Source: Saprospiraceae bacterium
GTDB lineage: Bacteria; Bacteroidota; Bacteroidia; Chitinophagales; Saprospiraceae
Assembly (NCBI GenBank): GCA_041392805.1
Contig: JAWKLJ010000002.1
Location: 1,379,001 to 1,443,000, forward strand
DNA: 64,000 bases
Direction of reading: 5' to 3'
This document shows, one piece after another, positions 27,092 to 36,311 of the stretch. Position numbers and translations under genes: made by a program. The notes below the pieces were generated by a model. That model made no database searches, was not told the origin of the DNA, and was given only the letters and a program-made list of their open reading frames with translations. Every line of letters starts with the position of its first letter. Position 1 is the first letter of the stretch.

Positions 27092-27694
27092 TCAAAGCTT
27101 ATATTTAGTCTCCTGGCACTTTTTGTTGTACTCCTCCGCAATTTCTGTCAGGTTCCTGAAACGATATCCTTTGGAGCCAATTTTATCCGCCAGTTCCGGT
27201 GTCCTTTTATTTATGAGCTTACGAAGCTGTTTTTTATAACCAAGTCTATTAATGTTAATAGGGTTTTTACCCTTTAATTCAATCCAGTACTCTTCATTTT
27301 TTACCGTTTCTGCCATGAAGGAAACCCGGGTATAATTTACAACGGATTTTTTCTCTGGAGATTTGTAAATACTCATGTAATCACCTTTGTGCAAAACGCG
27401 CAGGAATAGCCATTTCTTTTGGGAATATTTACTTTCGTAAGCGACTGTACTGGCATCCTCCCGAAAAACAAACCCTCTGATCAAAAAGGGGTGAATTTGG
27501 TAGATGGTGCCAAAGTCATTAATAAAAGTTACTTCACTACCATAGGTGGTATGAAATATGTTTCCAATTGCCCCGGTAAGGTATTTTCCATTTAGGGTAA
27601 CGATATAGCCTTTAGAAGGATTTGGGTTTGGTGAAGAAGCCCAAAGGAAACCAGTTATTCCTAAAAAAAAGATAAGGGTAAAAGCTTTTTTCAT
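27092..27694 (-). CDS. Secreted protein of unknown function
   Basis: A 200 aa protein with a signal peptide (KKAFTLIFFLGITGFLWAS). The mature part starts with a strand-rich region (GYIVTLNGKYLTGAIGNIFH, GSEVTFINDFGTIYQIHP) and ends in a lysine- and arginine-rich helical tail (YKKQLRKLINKRTPELADKIGSKG). No domain was recognised. The pattern of short strands with a basic tail occurs in small periplasmic proteins of this phylum. It is followed on the minus strand by the MITE-containing gap and preceded by a separate symporter gene. Confidence 0.7.
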   Translation of the reverse strand: MKKAFTLIFFLGITGFLWASSPNPNPSKGYIVTLNGKYLTGAIGNIFHTTYGSEVTFINDFGTIYQIHPFLIRGFVFREDASTVAYESKYSQKKWLFLRVLHKGDYMSIYKSPEKKSVVNYTRVSFMAETVKNEEYWIELKGKNPININRLGYKKQLRKLINKRTPELADKIGSKGYRFRNLTEIAEEYNKKCQETKYKL

Positions 27695-27877
27695 AGGCTG
27701 CGTTTTAGAAATGCATTATAGGATAAAACGAATTTACCAAAAGAGGAAGCCTAGCCTTTATTTTGGCAAATTTATGGCATAGTAGTTACCAGTATATTGA
27801 GTGTGAAACTAAGTTCTAAATTTACAAAAAAAGAGATAAATTGTTCTAGAATTCTCATTTTTCCTAAAAAACTGTCG

Positions 27878-28795
27878 TTATATAAGCTTTTCCTGGACCT
27901 TATTCCCTTTCCTGCTCCACCACATGGCAAGGGTGAAGGCGGAAACCAGGTGCCAGATACCCCACCAGGCAGCGATCATCGCCATTCCTCCTAGGCCGTC
28001 AAAGAAATTAAAAATAAGGATGAGCCCTAAGCCCGAATTTTGGATGCCGGTTTCAATAGCAACGGTTCGGGCGTCCTTTTCAGATAAATGATTGATTTTA
28101 GCAAAACCATAGCCTGCCAGCAGGGCGACGGTATTGTGCACAAAAACGATCAGAAAAACGAGATGCAGGTAATTGACGATATTTTCCCAATTAGAAAAGG
28201 CGGCCACCACCACAAACCCCAGGAAAATAGCCATAGAAAGCCCTTTGACCACTCGATGGATACGATTGGTCAGACCAGGCCATTGGTGCGCCATCCCCAT
28301 ACCGATGCACAAGGGGATTACGATCAATTCTACCATCGTCCAAAGCATATCGAGCGGTTGTAATTGTAGGGTGCTGCTGATGGTCTCCGTTCCTGGAATA
28401 AACCGAGTTAGGAGAACAAAATATAAAGGGGTAACCAATATAGCGGCCAAAGTAGAAACGGCCGTTAAGGTGATAGAAAGGGCCGTATTGGCTTGGGCAA
28501 GGTGAACGGCATAATTAGATACATTGCCGCCCGGACAGGCCGCCACAAGTGCCATTCCTAAGGCTATACTGATTGGGGGTTGAAAAATAAAAATAAGGAA
28601 AAGGGTAAGTATCGGCAGCATTAATAATTGAGAAAGGATGCCCACCACCGCAGCTTTCGGTTCCCGAATCAAGGCTTTGAAATGGACTATTTTAAGGTCA
28701 AGCGCTACGCCAAATACCAGAAAGCCCAAACAAAGGTTTAGTAATCCCAGTTGTTGAGGATTGAAGTTGATGCTGATGCTATCGATGGTGTCCAT
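27878..28795 (-). CDS. Bile acid:sodium symporter family protein
   Basis: A 305 aa membrane protein with about nine to ten helices. ACPGGNVSNYAVHLAQAN and ETGIQNSGLGLILIFNFF are the two conserved crossover and ligand motifs of the bile-acid:sodium symporter (ASBT/SBF) family. Bacterial homologues import organic acids with sodium; the natural substrate here is unknown. It is a stand-alone gene. Confidence 0.88.
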   Translation of the reverse strand: MDTIDSISINFNPQQLGLLNLCLGFLVFGVALDLKIVHFKALIREPKAAVVGILSQLLMLPILTLFLIFIFQPPISIALGMALVAACPGGNVSNYAVHLAQANTALSITLTAVSTLAAILVTPLYFVLLTRFIPGTETISSTLQLQPLDMLWTMVELIVIPLCIGMGMAHQWPGLTNRIHRVVKGLSMAIFLGFVVVAAFSNWENIVNYLHLVFLIVFVHNTVALLAGYGFAKINHLSEKDARTVAIETGIQNSGLGLILIFNFFDGLGGMAMIAAWWGIWHLVSAFTLAMWWSRKGNKVQEKLI

Positions 28796-29023
28796 TTGTT
28801 TGAATTACGAATAATAATATCTTATTGCTTAAATGTAATGATTTTTTGTAATTCAGCTGGTTTGCCATTTAAGATACATGACTTAAGCCTAAATATTACT
28901 TACATTCGTGCCCTTGTGAGCGCCTGAATGGATAGGCAATTATGGCCCTTTCAAACGGACGCCAAAGTATGAAACCTTTTTAAAAACGACTCAGAACCCT
29001 GTTCTGACCTAGAATCATTGCAG

Positions 29024-31216
29024 ATGGATCGCTTGATCGAAGACTTGTTGAGCCAAATGAGTGTGGCGGAAAAAGTGGGGCAAATGACACAATTAACCAT
29101 TGATACCATTGCGGAAGGTGAGCCATACGACCTTAATTTTCCACTTGAGATAAATGCAGAAAAACTTCAAAAGGTAGTTGTCGATTATCATGTGGGTTCC
29201 ATTCTGAATGTAGGACCCTTGGCACACACCTGTGATCGTTGGCGGCAAATACTGACGCAAATCCAAGAAAGTACAGCCCGTACCCGTTTGAAGATTCCCC
29301 TTTTATACGGCATCGATTCTATCCATGGCGCCAATTACGTGCAGGGGAGTACCCTGTTCCCTCAGCAACTTGGTCTTGCCGCCTCATGGAACCTGGAATT
29401 GGTTGCCCAAATGGGGGAAATAAGCGCTTACGAAACCAGGGCGGCGGGTATTCCCTGGGCTTTTTCTCCCGTTTTGGACTTGGGGCGCAACCAGGTCTGG
29501 CCCAGGTTGTGGGAGTCTTTTGGCGAAGATGTACATTTGACCACAGCGATGGGTTTAGCTTTGCTAAAAGGTATGCAAGGTAGCCAAATTGGTCACCCCT
29601 ACAAAGTAGCAGCCTGCCTCAAACACTTTTTGGGATATGGGGTGCCTTTGAGTGGTAAAGATCGTACACCCGCCTATATTCCGGAAAGGCAATTGTTGGA
29701 ATACCATGTTCCTGCTTTTGCCCAAGCCATTTCGGCCGGCGCCGCTTCCGTTATGATCAACTCAGGAGAGATTAACGGTATTCCCGTTCATGCCAATCCT
29801 GCCATTTTAACCACCTTATTACGAGAAAAACTAGGTTTCAAAGGCGTAGCTATGACGGATTGGGAAGATATTCAGTATTTGCATACGCGCCATCGCATTG
29901 CCAAAGACCAGAAAGAAGCCGTGCGACTCGCCATTATGGCTGGCATAGATATGAGTATGGTGCCCCTGGATTTTTCATTTACCGAATACTTGATTGAATT
30001 AGTAGAAGAAGGCGTCATTTCAGAAGAGCGTATCAATACCTCTGTACGTCGAATCCTGCAATTGAAGTTTGACTTGGGTTTGTTTGAACAAATGGTATTC
30101 CCTCCCGATCACTACCCCAATTTTGGCGGAGAAGCGTTTAAACTTAATTGCCTGGAAGCTGCCCGTGAGTCCTTGGTATTATGTAAAAATGAAAACAATA
30201 TTCTCCCCTTAAAGAAAGGGCAAACTATTTTGGTGACCGGCCCAACGGCCAATTCCCTCAGGAGCCTCAATGGCGGTTGGACTTACTCCTGGCAGGGGGA
30301 ATTAATGGATGAGCTGGATTTACCTTATGCCAGTGTTTATCGTGCATTACAATCTACTTTCGGGGTGGATAATGTGCTATACGAGCCAGGAACGGATATC
30401 CAGGAAGTGATAGACATCGAAGCGGCAGTAAAGGCAGCGGAATTGGCCGATACCATCGTGCTTTGTTTAGGTGAAAGCTCCTACACTGAGTTTTTTGGCA
30501 ATATCGATGATCTCTCATTGGATAAGGTTCAGGTGGAATTAGCCAACGCTTTGGCTGCAACGGGCAAGCCTATGGTGCTCATCATGTTGGAGGGACGTCC
30601 AAGATTAATTAGTCAGTTGGTAGATAAAGTGGCTGCTGTTGTAGTGGGATTCTGCCCTGGCAATGAAGGTGGTCAAGCAGTAGCAGACCTTTTAATTGGA
30701 GCCTTTTCACCTAGTGGAAAACTGCCAATCACCTATCCGAAACACCCGAATGGATTGTCTAATTATGACTACAAATATGCTGAAAACCTAGATTTACAGG
30801 GCATGAAAGGCGGTTTTAATCCTCAATTCGAATTTGGTTTTGGATTGAGTTATACCACTTTTGCTTATGAAAACCTAAGATTGTCTCAATCTCAGGGAGG
30901 AACCTCAAAAGTATTGGAAGTACAGGTTGATGTGCTAAACACTGGTACTCGAATGGGCAAAGAGGTCGTTCAATTATACCTAAGCGATTTGTACGCTAGT
31001 ATCACACCTTCTATCAAAAGACTAAAAGCGTTTCAAAAAGTGTCGTTGGCACCAGGAGAACGCCAAACCTTATCATTCACCCTATCACAAGCAGATTTAT
31101 CCTTTGTAGGGGTGGATAACCAATGGATAATGGAAGCAGGCGCGTTTAAGGTTGAAATAGGAGGCCTTACAGCTAGGTTTGAGCTACAGCCTGCCAAGGT
31201 TTTGGTTTTAAATTAA
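29024..31216 (+). CDS. Glycoside hydrolase family 3, no signal peptide
   Basis: About 730 aa from the ATG at 29024; a TTG at 29018 would add two residues, and an in-frame stop at 28970 rules out a longer signal peptide. The GH3 N-terminal barrel carries the nucleophile Asp279 in GVAMTDWEDI. The alpha/beta sandwich has a candidate acid/base Glu in GESSYTEF, and a fibronectin-III-like C-terminal domain follows (VLNTGTRMGKEVVQLYL). Most GH3 enzymes of this size are exported beta-glucosidases; the lack of a signal suggests a cytoplasmic enzyme acting on imported oligosaccharides. No sugar-specific partner is adjacent. Confidence 0.88.
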   Translation: MDRLIEDLLSQMSVAEKVGQMTQLTIDTIAEGEPYDLNFPLEINAEKLQKVVVDYHVGSILNVGPLAHTCDRWRQILTQIQESTARTRLKIPLLYGIDSIHGANYVQGSTLFPQQLGLAASWNLELVAQMGEISAYETRAAGIPWAFSPVLDLGRNQVWPRLWESFGEDVHLTTAMGLALLKGMQGSQIGHPYKVAACLKHFLGYGVPLSGKDRTPAYIPERQLLEYHVPAFAQAISAGAASVMINSGEINGIPVHANPAILTTLLREKLGFKGVAMTDWEDIQYLHTRHRIAKDQKEAVRLAIMAGIDMSMVPLDFSFTEYLIELVEEGVISEERINTSVRRILQLKFDLGLFEQMVFPPDHYPNFGGEAFKLNCLEAARESLVLCKNENNILPLKKGQTILVTGPTANSLRSLNGGWTYSWQGELMDELDLPYASVYRALQSTFGVDNVLYEPGTDIQEVIDIEAAVKAAELADTIVLCLGESSYTEFFGNIDDLSLDKVQVELANALAATGKPMVLIMLEGRPRLISQLVDKVAAVVVGFCPGNEGGQAVADLLIGAFSPSGKLPITYPKHPNGLSNYDYKYAENLDLQGMKGGFNPQFEFGFGLSYTTFAYENLRLSQSQGGTSKVLEVQVDVLNTGTRMGKEVVQLYLSDLYASITPSIKRLKAFQKVSLAPGERQTLSFTLSQADLSFVGVDNQWIMEAGAFKVEIGGLTARFELQPAKVLVLN

Positions 31217-31378
31217 CACCATTGGTTGAAAGCTCTTAATATTTAGGTCATAGTGCTACAAAATGCAAGAATGTCCCACTTTTTGTTCTCTCACAAGTTA
31301 ACCTAAGCCAGTTCCATTTTGAGCCTAAAAATGCTTGACAGGTGTTATATACCATACGAAATCAAAACAATGGTATAC

Positions 31379-34237
31379 TCATGGCTGCAACAATTTCTCC
31401 ACCTTCTCAAAGTTGGGATGCCCAGCGCCAGCGGCGGTCAGAAACGCGAGATCTTCCATCAGCTGGTGTTGCAGGGAGGCTCCGTCGGAGAGGAGCTGAT
31501 TGGAGGTCAGATAATACAATTGCGGAAATGCGTCCTGCCCTTTAGGTGGGACATAATACACATGCTCCAGAATCAACGGCTTGGCGGTGTCCCAATCGTC
31601 CAGGTAAATATGCAGGATTGCTTTTCGTAGGGCTAATACTCCGCGAATACTCTGAAAGGGTTTAATTTCTGGCATCTTATAGCTAAAGGCCTGGTCCATA
31701 TACTTTTGTGCCTGTATTATATCCTTCTGAGCCATGTACCAAAGTGCTAGTTTTGAACAAAGGAAAGCTTTTTGATATTCGTTTGCCGTTAGTCCAAAGG
31801 CATCGTGATAGGCCAAAGCCCTTTTTTGTAACAAAATCTTTTCTTCTAAATTTCGAGATAAATGTGCTTTCTTGCTGTAATAGAAGGCAGCAAATTGGAG
31901 GTTTTTAACCTCTCCATTTTCGAAATAATTTTTTTCACTGTCGAAGATTTGGCGTTCGATGTTAGCTATGTCCCCGGTTTCTCTTTCGTCCACTAGCACT
32001 TGTTGAAAATGGGTGGTATCAATACCTTCAAAGCCATAGTTGAAAGAGTCTCTGGGACTCAGGGTATAAATCTTTTGATCTGCCATCAAGCTTTGGATAG
32101 TTCGCCACTTTCGGATGGTTCCATCATTGCTGGTCGTTAGTATATTTTGATCATCCATAAAGAGTACTTTGTTGATACTCGCCCGATGCCCCACAAATTG
32201 CTGAATGATACGTCCATCCTCGTTTCTAAGCTCAGCCTCGCCATCAATCCTGCCAATGAGCAGGTGCTTGGCATCGGATGAAAAAGCCATACTGGTGACC
32301 CGGCTACCCGTGGTGGGAATGACCTCCAGCAATGCTCCCTTAGGAGACCAAATTTTGATATCTCCAAATGTATTACCTACCGCAATTCTTTTGGCATCTG
32401 GAGAGAGAGCAATCGACATGACCCAACCTTCGAAGGAATTCATCTGCTGAAGAATATTTCCTTCTAGGTCGACAACAAAGACCTTTCCATTAGCTGTCCC
32501 TGCAACTACAAAGTCATCCATTGGGGAGAAGGCTACTCTAGTGATATCGATCCCCGGCACTAACATCTTTGCAAAGATTTGTTCACCCTTGAAATTCCAT
32601 AAACTGAAGAGGTCATCTCTTCCTCCAGATATCACCAGCTTTTTATTTGTTGCCATAGCCAGGTCATGAATGAGGGCTCGATGTTTTTTGTAGACACAAA
32701 CAGTATCGCCCTTGGCATCATACAAGTAGACATCTAATGATCCGGTTAGCATATATTGCCCGTCAGCGGAAATATAAGTCCGTTCGATATCGTACTGATG
32801 CCCTTCCAGGATCTTGGTTATTTTTCCGTCCATGCCACAAAGATATGCCTTGGTACCTGACGAAAACAACATGTTTTGATTTACAGGATTGTAACAGACA
32901 TCCTGTATGGTTTTTAAAGCTTCAAAACGATACAAGTGATCCTGATAACCATGGTAATACCAGCTGGCGGCTTTGCCATCTTCTCCACCTGTGACGAAGT
33001 ACTGATCGTCTGGTGAAAAAGCAATGGCGCGAATAGGACCTTCGTGATAGTTGAAGGCTTGAATCTGGTTGCCTTGAAGATTCCATAGTCGCACAGTATT
33101 GTCTGCTCCGCAACTCAATATATATTGACTGCTGGGGGAAAATAGGGCTTGATGAACGATACCTGTATGACCACTGTATTCCTGAGTAATGTTTTCTGTA
33201 GCGATATCCCATCGAAGCACCCTTGAATCCCAGCCAGTAGTCAAAAGGCTTTTCCCATCTGGTGAGAAATCTACCGAAGTGAAATACGCATCTTTTCCCA
33301 CTAAGGTATGTTTGAGCTGTCCCTCTCGAGACCAAATCTTGACGGTTTTATCCCAACTAGCAGATGCCAGTTCCCCATTGCTAGAAAAATCTATGTCTGA
33401 AATAAAATTTTCATGGGCATTAATTGTTCGCACCTCTTCTCCTTGAAGGTTCCACCATTTGATCGTCCCATCCCAACTGGCACTAGCCATGAGATTCCCA
33501 TCTGGCGAAAAGATTGCATCAGTAATATCTCCTTCATGCCCACGCAAATAAGCCAATACTTCACCATTTAAATTCCAAAGAATAGCCTGATTATCCATTC
33601 CGGCAGATAGCAGGTGCTTCCCGTCAGGCGAGAAGGCTACTGACAATACAGGCTCCTGATGTGCTTGTCCCTCCTGGCCAAAGCTACGCAGTAGCTGACC
33701 CGTTTTGTCCCATAATTGTACCTTATTATCCCAACCTGCGGTGGCAATTAAATCTCCTCCTGGAGAGACAGCACAGGAGGAAATATAGTCTTCATGTGTC
33801 ATGATACTGGCATAGAAAGGGAAAGGATGGGTTTTGAGTAAATTGAGGTATTGTTCCCGAGCAGCCTTATTACCGGGATTCTTGGTGATGGCATATTCAG
33901 CAATGCGAAAAGCATGAGTAGGATTGTCATTCGCATATCGATAAGCTTTGGAGGCGAGTTCCAATTTTTCCTTTTCAGCCTGAAGAGCATTGACATAGGT
34001 TTCCTGGGACCGGATGATCCACTGCTCGGCTTCACAATTGGTGACTTTTTCCCGCTGGCAGCAAACATTAGCTGCTTTGAATTTATTTGTGGCGATCTGG
34101 TAATCACCCGCATCAAAGGCTGCTTTGCCTTCTGCCATAAATTGCTGATAGTCGCAACTTTGGGCATGAAGAATAGTGGTATTACACAGTATTGTTGCTA
34201 GTAATAGCGTTAGAACGGAGTAGCTTAATTTGTTCAT
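31379..34237 (-). CDS. Exported WD40 double-propeller protein with TPR-like ends
   Basis: A 952 aa protein with a signal peptide (KLSYSVLTLLLATILCNTTILHA). Residues about 30-60 form a TPR-like helical pair (EGKAAFDAGDYQIATNKFKAA). Residues about 148-722 contain 14 WD40 repeats by hand count, each of the form FSPDG...LASASWD.T...W.L.G, enough for two seven-bladed propellers. The last 230 residues are helical, TPR-like. It is the third gene of the CHAT-nSTAND1 operon, 37 bp after the NTPase. In most such systems the WD40 part is fused to the NTPase in the cytoplasm; here it is a separate, apparently exported protein that could be the ligand-sensing subunit. Confidence 0.85.
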   Translation of the reverse strand: MNKLSYSVLTLLLATILCNTTILHAQSCDYQQFMAEGKAAFDAGDYQIATNKFKAANVCCQREKVTNCEAEQWIIRSQETYVNALQAEKEKLELASKAYRYANDNPTHAFRIAEYAITKNPGNKAAREQYLNLLKTHPFPFYASIMTHEDYISSCAVSPGGDLIATAGWDNKVQLWDKTGQLLRSFGQEGQAHQEPVLSVAFSPDGKHLLSAGMDNQAILWNLNGEVLAYLRGHEGDITDAIFSPDGNLMASASWDGTIKWWNLQGEEVRTINAHENFISDIDFSSNGELASASWDKTVKIWSREGQLKHTLVGKDAYFTSVDFSPDGKSLLTTGWDSRVLRWDIATENITQEYSGHTGIVHQALFSPSSQYILSCGADNTVRLWNLQGNQIQAFNYHEGPIRAIAFSPDDQYFVTGGEDGKAASWYYHGYQDHLYRFEALKTIQDVCYNPVNQNMLFSSGTKAYLCGMDGKITKILEGHQYDIERTYISADGQYMLTGSLDVYLYDAKGDTVCVYKKHRALIHDLAMATNKKLVISGGRDDLFSLWNFKGEQIFAKMLVPGIDITRVAFSPMDDFVVAGTANGKVFVVDLEGNILQQMNSFEGWVMSIALSPDAKRIAVGNTFGDIKIWSPKGALLEVIPTTGSRVTSMAFSSDAKHLLIGRIDGEAELRNEDGRIIQQFVGHRASINKVLFMDDQNILTTSNDGTIRKWRTIQSLMADQKIYTLSPRDSFNYGFEGIDTTHFQQVLVDERETGDIANIERQIFDSEKNYFENGEVKNLQFAAFYYSKKAHLSRNLEEKILLQKRALAYHDAFGLTANEYQKAFLCSKLALWYMAQKDIIQAQKYMDQAFSYKMPEIKPFQSIRGVLALRKAILHIYLDDWDTAKPLILEHVYYVPPKGQDAFPQLYYLTSNQLLSDGASLQHQLMEDLAFLTAAGAGHPNFEKVEKLLQP

Positions 34238-34274
34238 TAGGGTTTATTATCAATTAAAAATGAGGCTGCCATAG

Positions 34275-36311
34275 CTATCCAGAATTGCTTGTCGGACATT
34301 CTTTTTCTACTTCTGTCAATTTTTTTAGTTCATCTTGAAGATCATTTCGATTGAGGAATCTCAATAGTTCCTTTGCTCTCTTGATATCACCTAGTGCATT
34401 GTCGCAAGCTCCTGCTTTCTCGAAAATGACAGCGGCCTCTACTGTTTTGCGAAAAGCGGGGAGCATACGCGATTTTGTTTCTATAATACCAATCCTAGCA
34501 TCTCTCAGGAAATCCGATTCAAGGGGCAGGGCAATGGCTTTATTAAACTGGTTCATCGCCACAATTAGTTGGCCCAGTTCCAAGGCTTGCTGTCCTGATT
34601 GTAAGAGTGCTTCATATTCATTCTTCACAGCTGCCTTTTCAATAGCTACTTTTCTTAAGGAATCAGCAAGTCTGTGGGTGGAATCAAAGGTGAGCACCAG
34701 TTCAAACTGGTTACTGGCCAGCAAATATTCGCTCAATGCCATCTGAGAACGGCCTTTTTCTATGAAGCTTTCGATGCGCAGTTGCTTTTCCTTTTCTTGT
34801 GCTTCTTGTAAGGCCTGCAAGGTGTTTTGTGCATTAGTGCGTTCCTCTTCAGCCTGCATGCGAAAGTTATTGGATATAAAGGCAGCAATGGCCATCATCA
34901 CACTAAAAAGGAAAAGTCCCAAATAAATGAAATGCCTTCTTCTCCTGGCCTGCTTCTTTTTCTTAATGGCCATTGCTTGACTTTCTTTGAAGAAGCTGAT
35001 TACCTCGGGTGCAATTGGCAACTTGTATATAAAGTCTTCATACTGATCGATTTGTTTGGGAGTCAGGTAAGCTCCTGAAATAAGATACTCGTGATAGCTG
35101 TTCTCCAATCGACGTTTGATCTCCGCCAATTGCCTTTCTTCATCCGTCCTTTCCTGGTCTATGATGGCTGCTAGGCTATCATGTGCCAGTTCATAGAGCC
35201 TGTCTTCAGAACGCAGCAAGCGCCTATCCTCCAACGCTTTTAAAATTATTCCTAAAAGCTGGTTGCCGATAGGTTTCCATTGCTGAGCAAAATCTTCGGG
35301 TATACTGATCTCTTTTGCCGTTCCAGAGAATTGAATCGGCCGCTTAGTACCTTCTGCCGTGACAAAACCGTCGAGTATAGTGCGAACTGCTTCTGGAGGT
35401 ATCTTCGAATTTTTCTTTGAGAGCTGCGATTGGATTTCTTTCTCCTGTTGATGAAGAAATCTTTGCAACACATCCTCAATGGCACCAAAATTTTCAATCT
35501 CCTTGGTATCAAAGGTGAGTGCAGGATAACTGTTAGTATGACCATTAAGCTGGCCTTTAACTTGATCATCCCCATTGCCATAGGTCCGTTGATAGTCTTC
35601 CTGCCACAACATATCCAGATAAACCTGCAAATAAGGTAGATGAATGCCTACACGACCTGCATTCAACCGATCGATGATCTGTTGAGTGTTCTTCTCTGGT
35701 TCTTCCAGGCTGATGTTAAACCTAGTGCATGATTTGGTGATCACTTCTTTGAGTTTGGTGATACTCATTTGTTCTACGCGCAACCTTCGGTCAAGCAATG
35801 AAGGTATCACCTTTTCAAATTCGTATAACTGTGCCAGATATTCTTCTCTTAAGATAAATATGACCCGACAAGGGAGTTGAGCTTCGAGAATGGTTTTTAT
35901 GTTGTAAATGAAAGTGGTCCTTTCCTTTTCAGTTCCCAGGATGAACAATTCTTCCAGTTGATCAATGATCAGATAGACTGGCCGGAGCTGGTTAGCATAG
36001 ATCTCCATGATACCATCTGCCAAATGGTCAAGTGGGCCTATTTGAGCTGCTTCTTCAATGACTAGGGTAATGGATCGATTAATATTTTCACCGCGCTTGA
36101 CGAAAAGAGGGTACCAATCGGTCTTGTCAAATCGCCCTGCCAATCCACATTGCGCCAAGCTGGTTTTTCCCGTTCCTGACTTCCCATAGACCAGAATCAA
36201 GCGATTCTTGGTTACCATATGATACAGACTCACTACTTCTTCCTCCCGTCCGAAGAAATATTCTTTGTCCTTTAAGACATAGGCGTCAAGAAATTTAAAT
36301 GGGCTCCTCAT
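34275..36311 (-). CDS. Transmembrane nSTAND1-type NTPase
   Basis: A 678 aa protein. An nSTAND1 NTPase domain fills the N-terminal half: FFGREEEV, Walker A GKSGTGKTSL (residues 43-52) and Walker B LIIDQLEELF (about 114-123) with the STAND double-acid pattern. A winged-helix or helical region follows to about residue 450. A basic stretch and one membrane helix (about 459-479) precede a C-terminal coiled coil and TPR-like region (about 480-670, including LEYLLASNQF-type and QALELGQLIVAMNQFNKAI repeats). By the positive-inside rule the NTPase is cytoplasmic and the C-terminus periplasmic. It starts inside the end of the CHAT gene (4 bp overlap) and precedes the exported WD40 gene. Confidence 0.85.
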   Translation of the reverse strand: MRSPFKFLDAYVLKDKEYFFGREEEVVSLYHMVTKNRLILVYGKSGTGKTSLAQCGLAGRFDKTDWYPLFVKRGENINRSITLVIEEAAQIGPLDHLADGIMEIYANQLRPVYLIIDQLEELFILGTEKERTTFIYNIKTILEAQLPCRVIFILREEYLAQLYEFEKVIPSLLDRRLRVEQMSITKLKEVITKSCTRFNISLEEPEKNTQQIIDRLNAGRVGIHLPYLQVYLDMLWQEDYQRTYGNGDDQVKGQLNGHTNSYPALTFDTKEIENFGAIEDVLQRFLHQQEKEIQSQLSKKNSKIPPEAVRTILDGFVTAEGTKRPIQFSGTAKEISIPEDFAQQWKPIGNQLLGIILKALEDRRLLRSEDRLYELAHDSLAAIIDQERTDEERQLAEIKRRLENSYHEYLISGAYLTPKQIDQYEDFIYKLPIAPEVISFFKESQAMAIKKKKQARRRRHFIYLGLFLFSVMMAIAAFISNNFRMQAEEERTNAQNTLQALQEAQEKEKQLRIESFIEKGRSQMALSEYLLASNQFELVLTFDSTHRLADSLRKVAIEKAAVKNEYEALLQSGQQALELGQLIVAMNQFNKAIALPLESDFLRDARIGIIETKSRMLPAFRKTVEAAVIFEKAGACDNALGDIKRAKELLRFLNRNDLQDELKKLTEVEKECPTSNSG

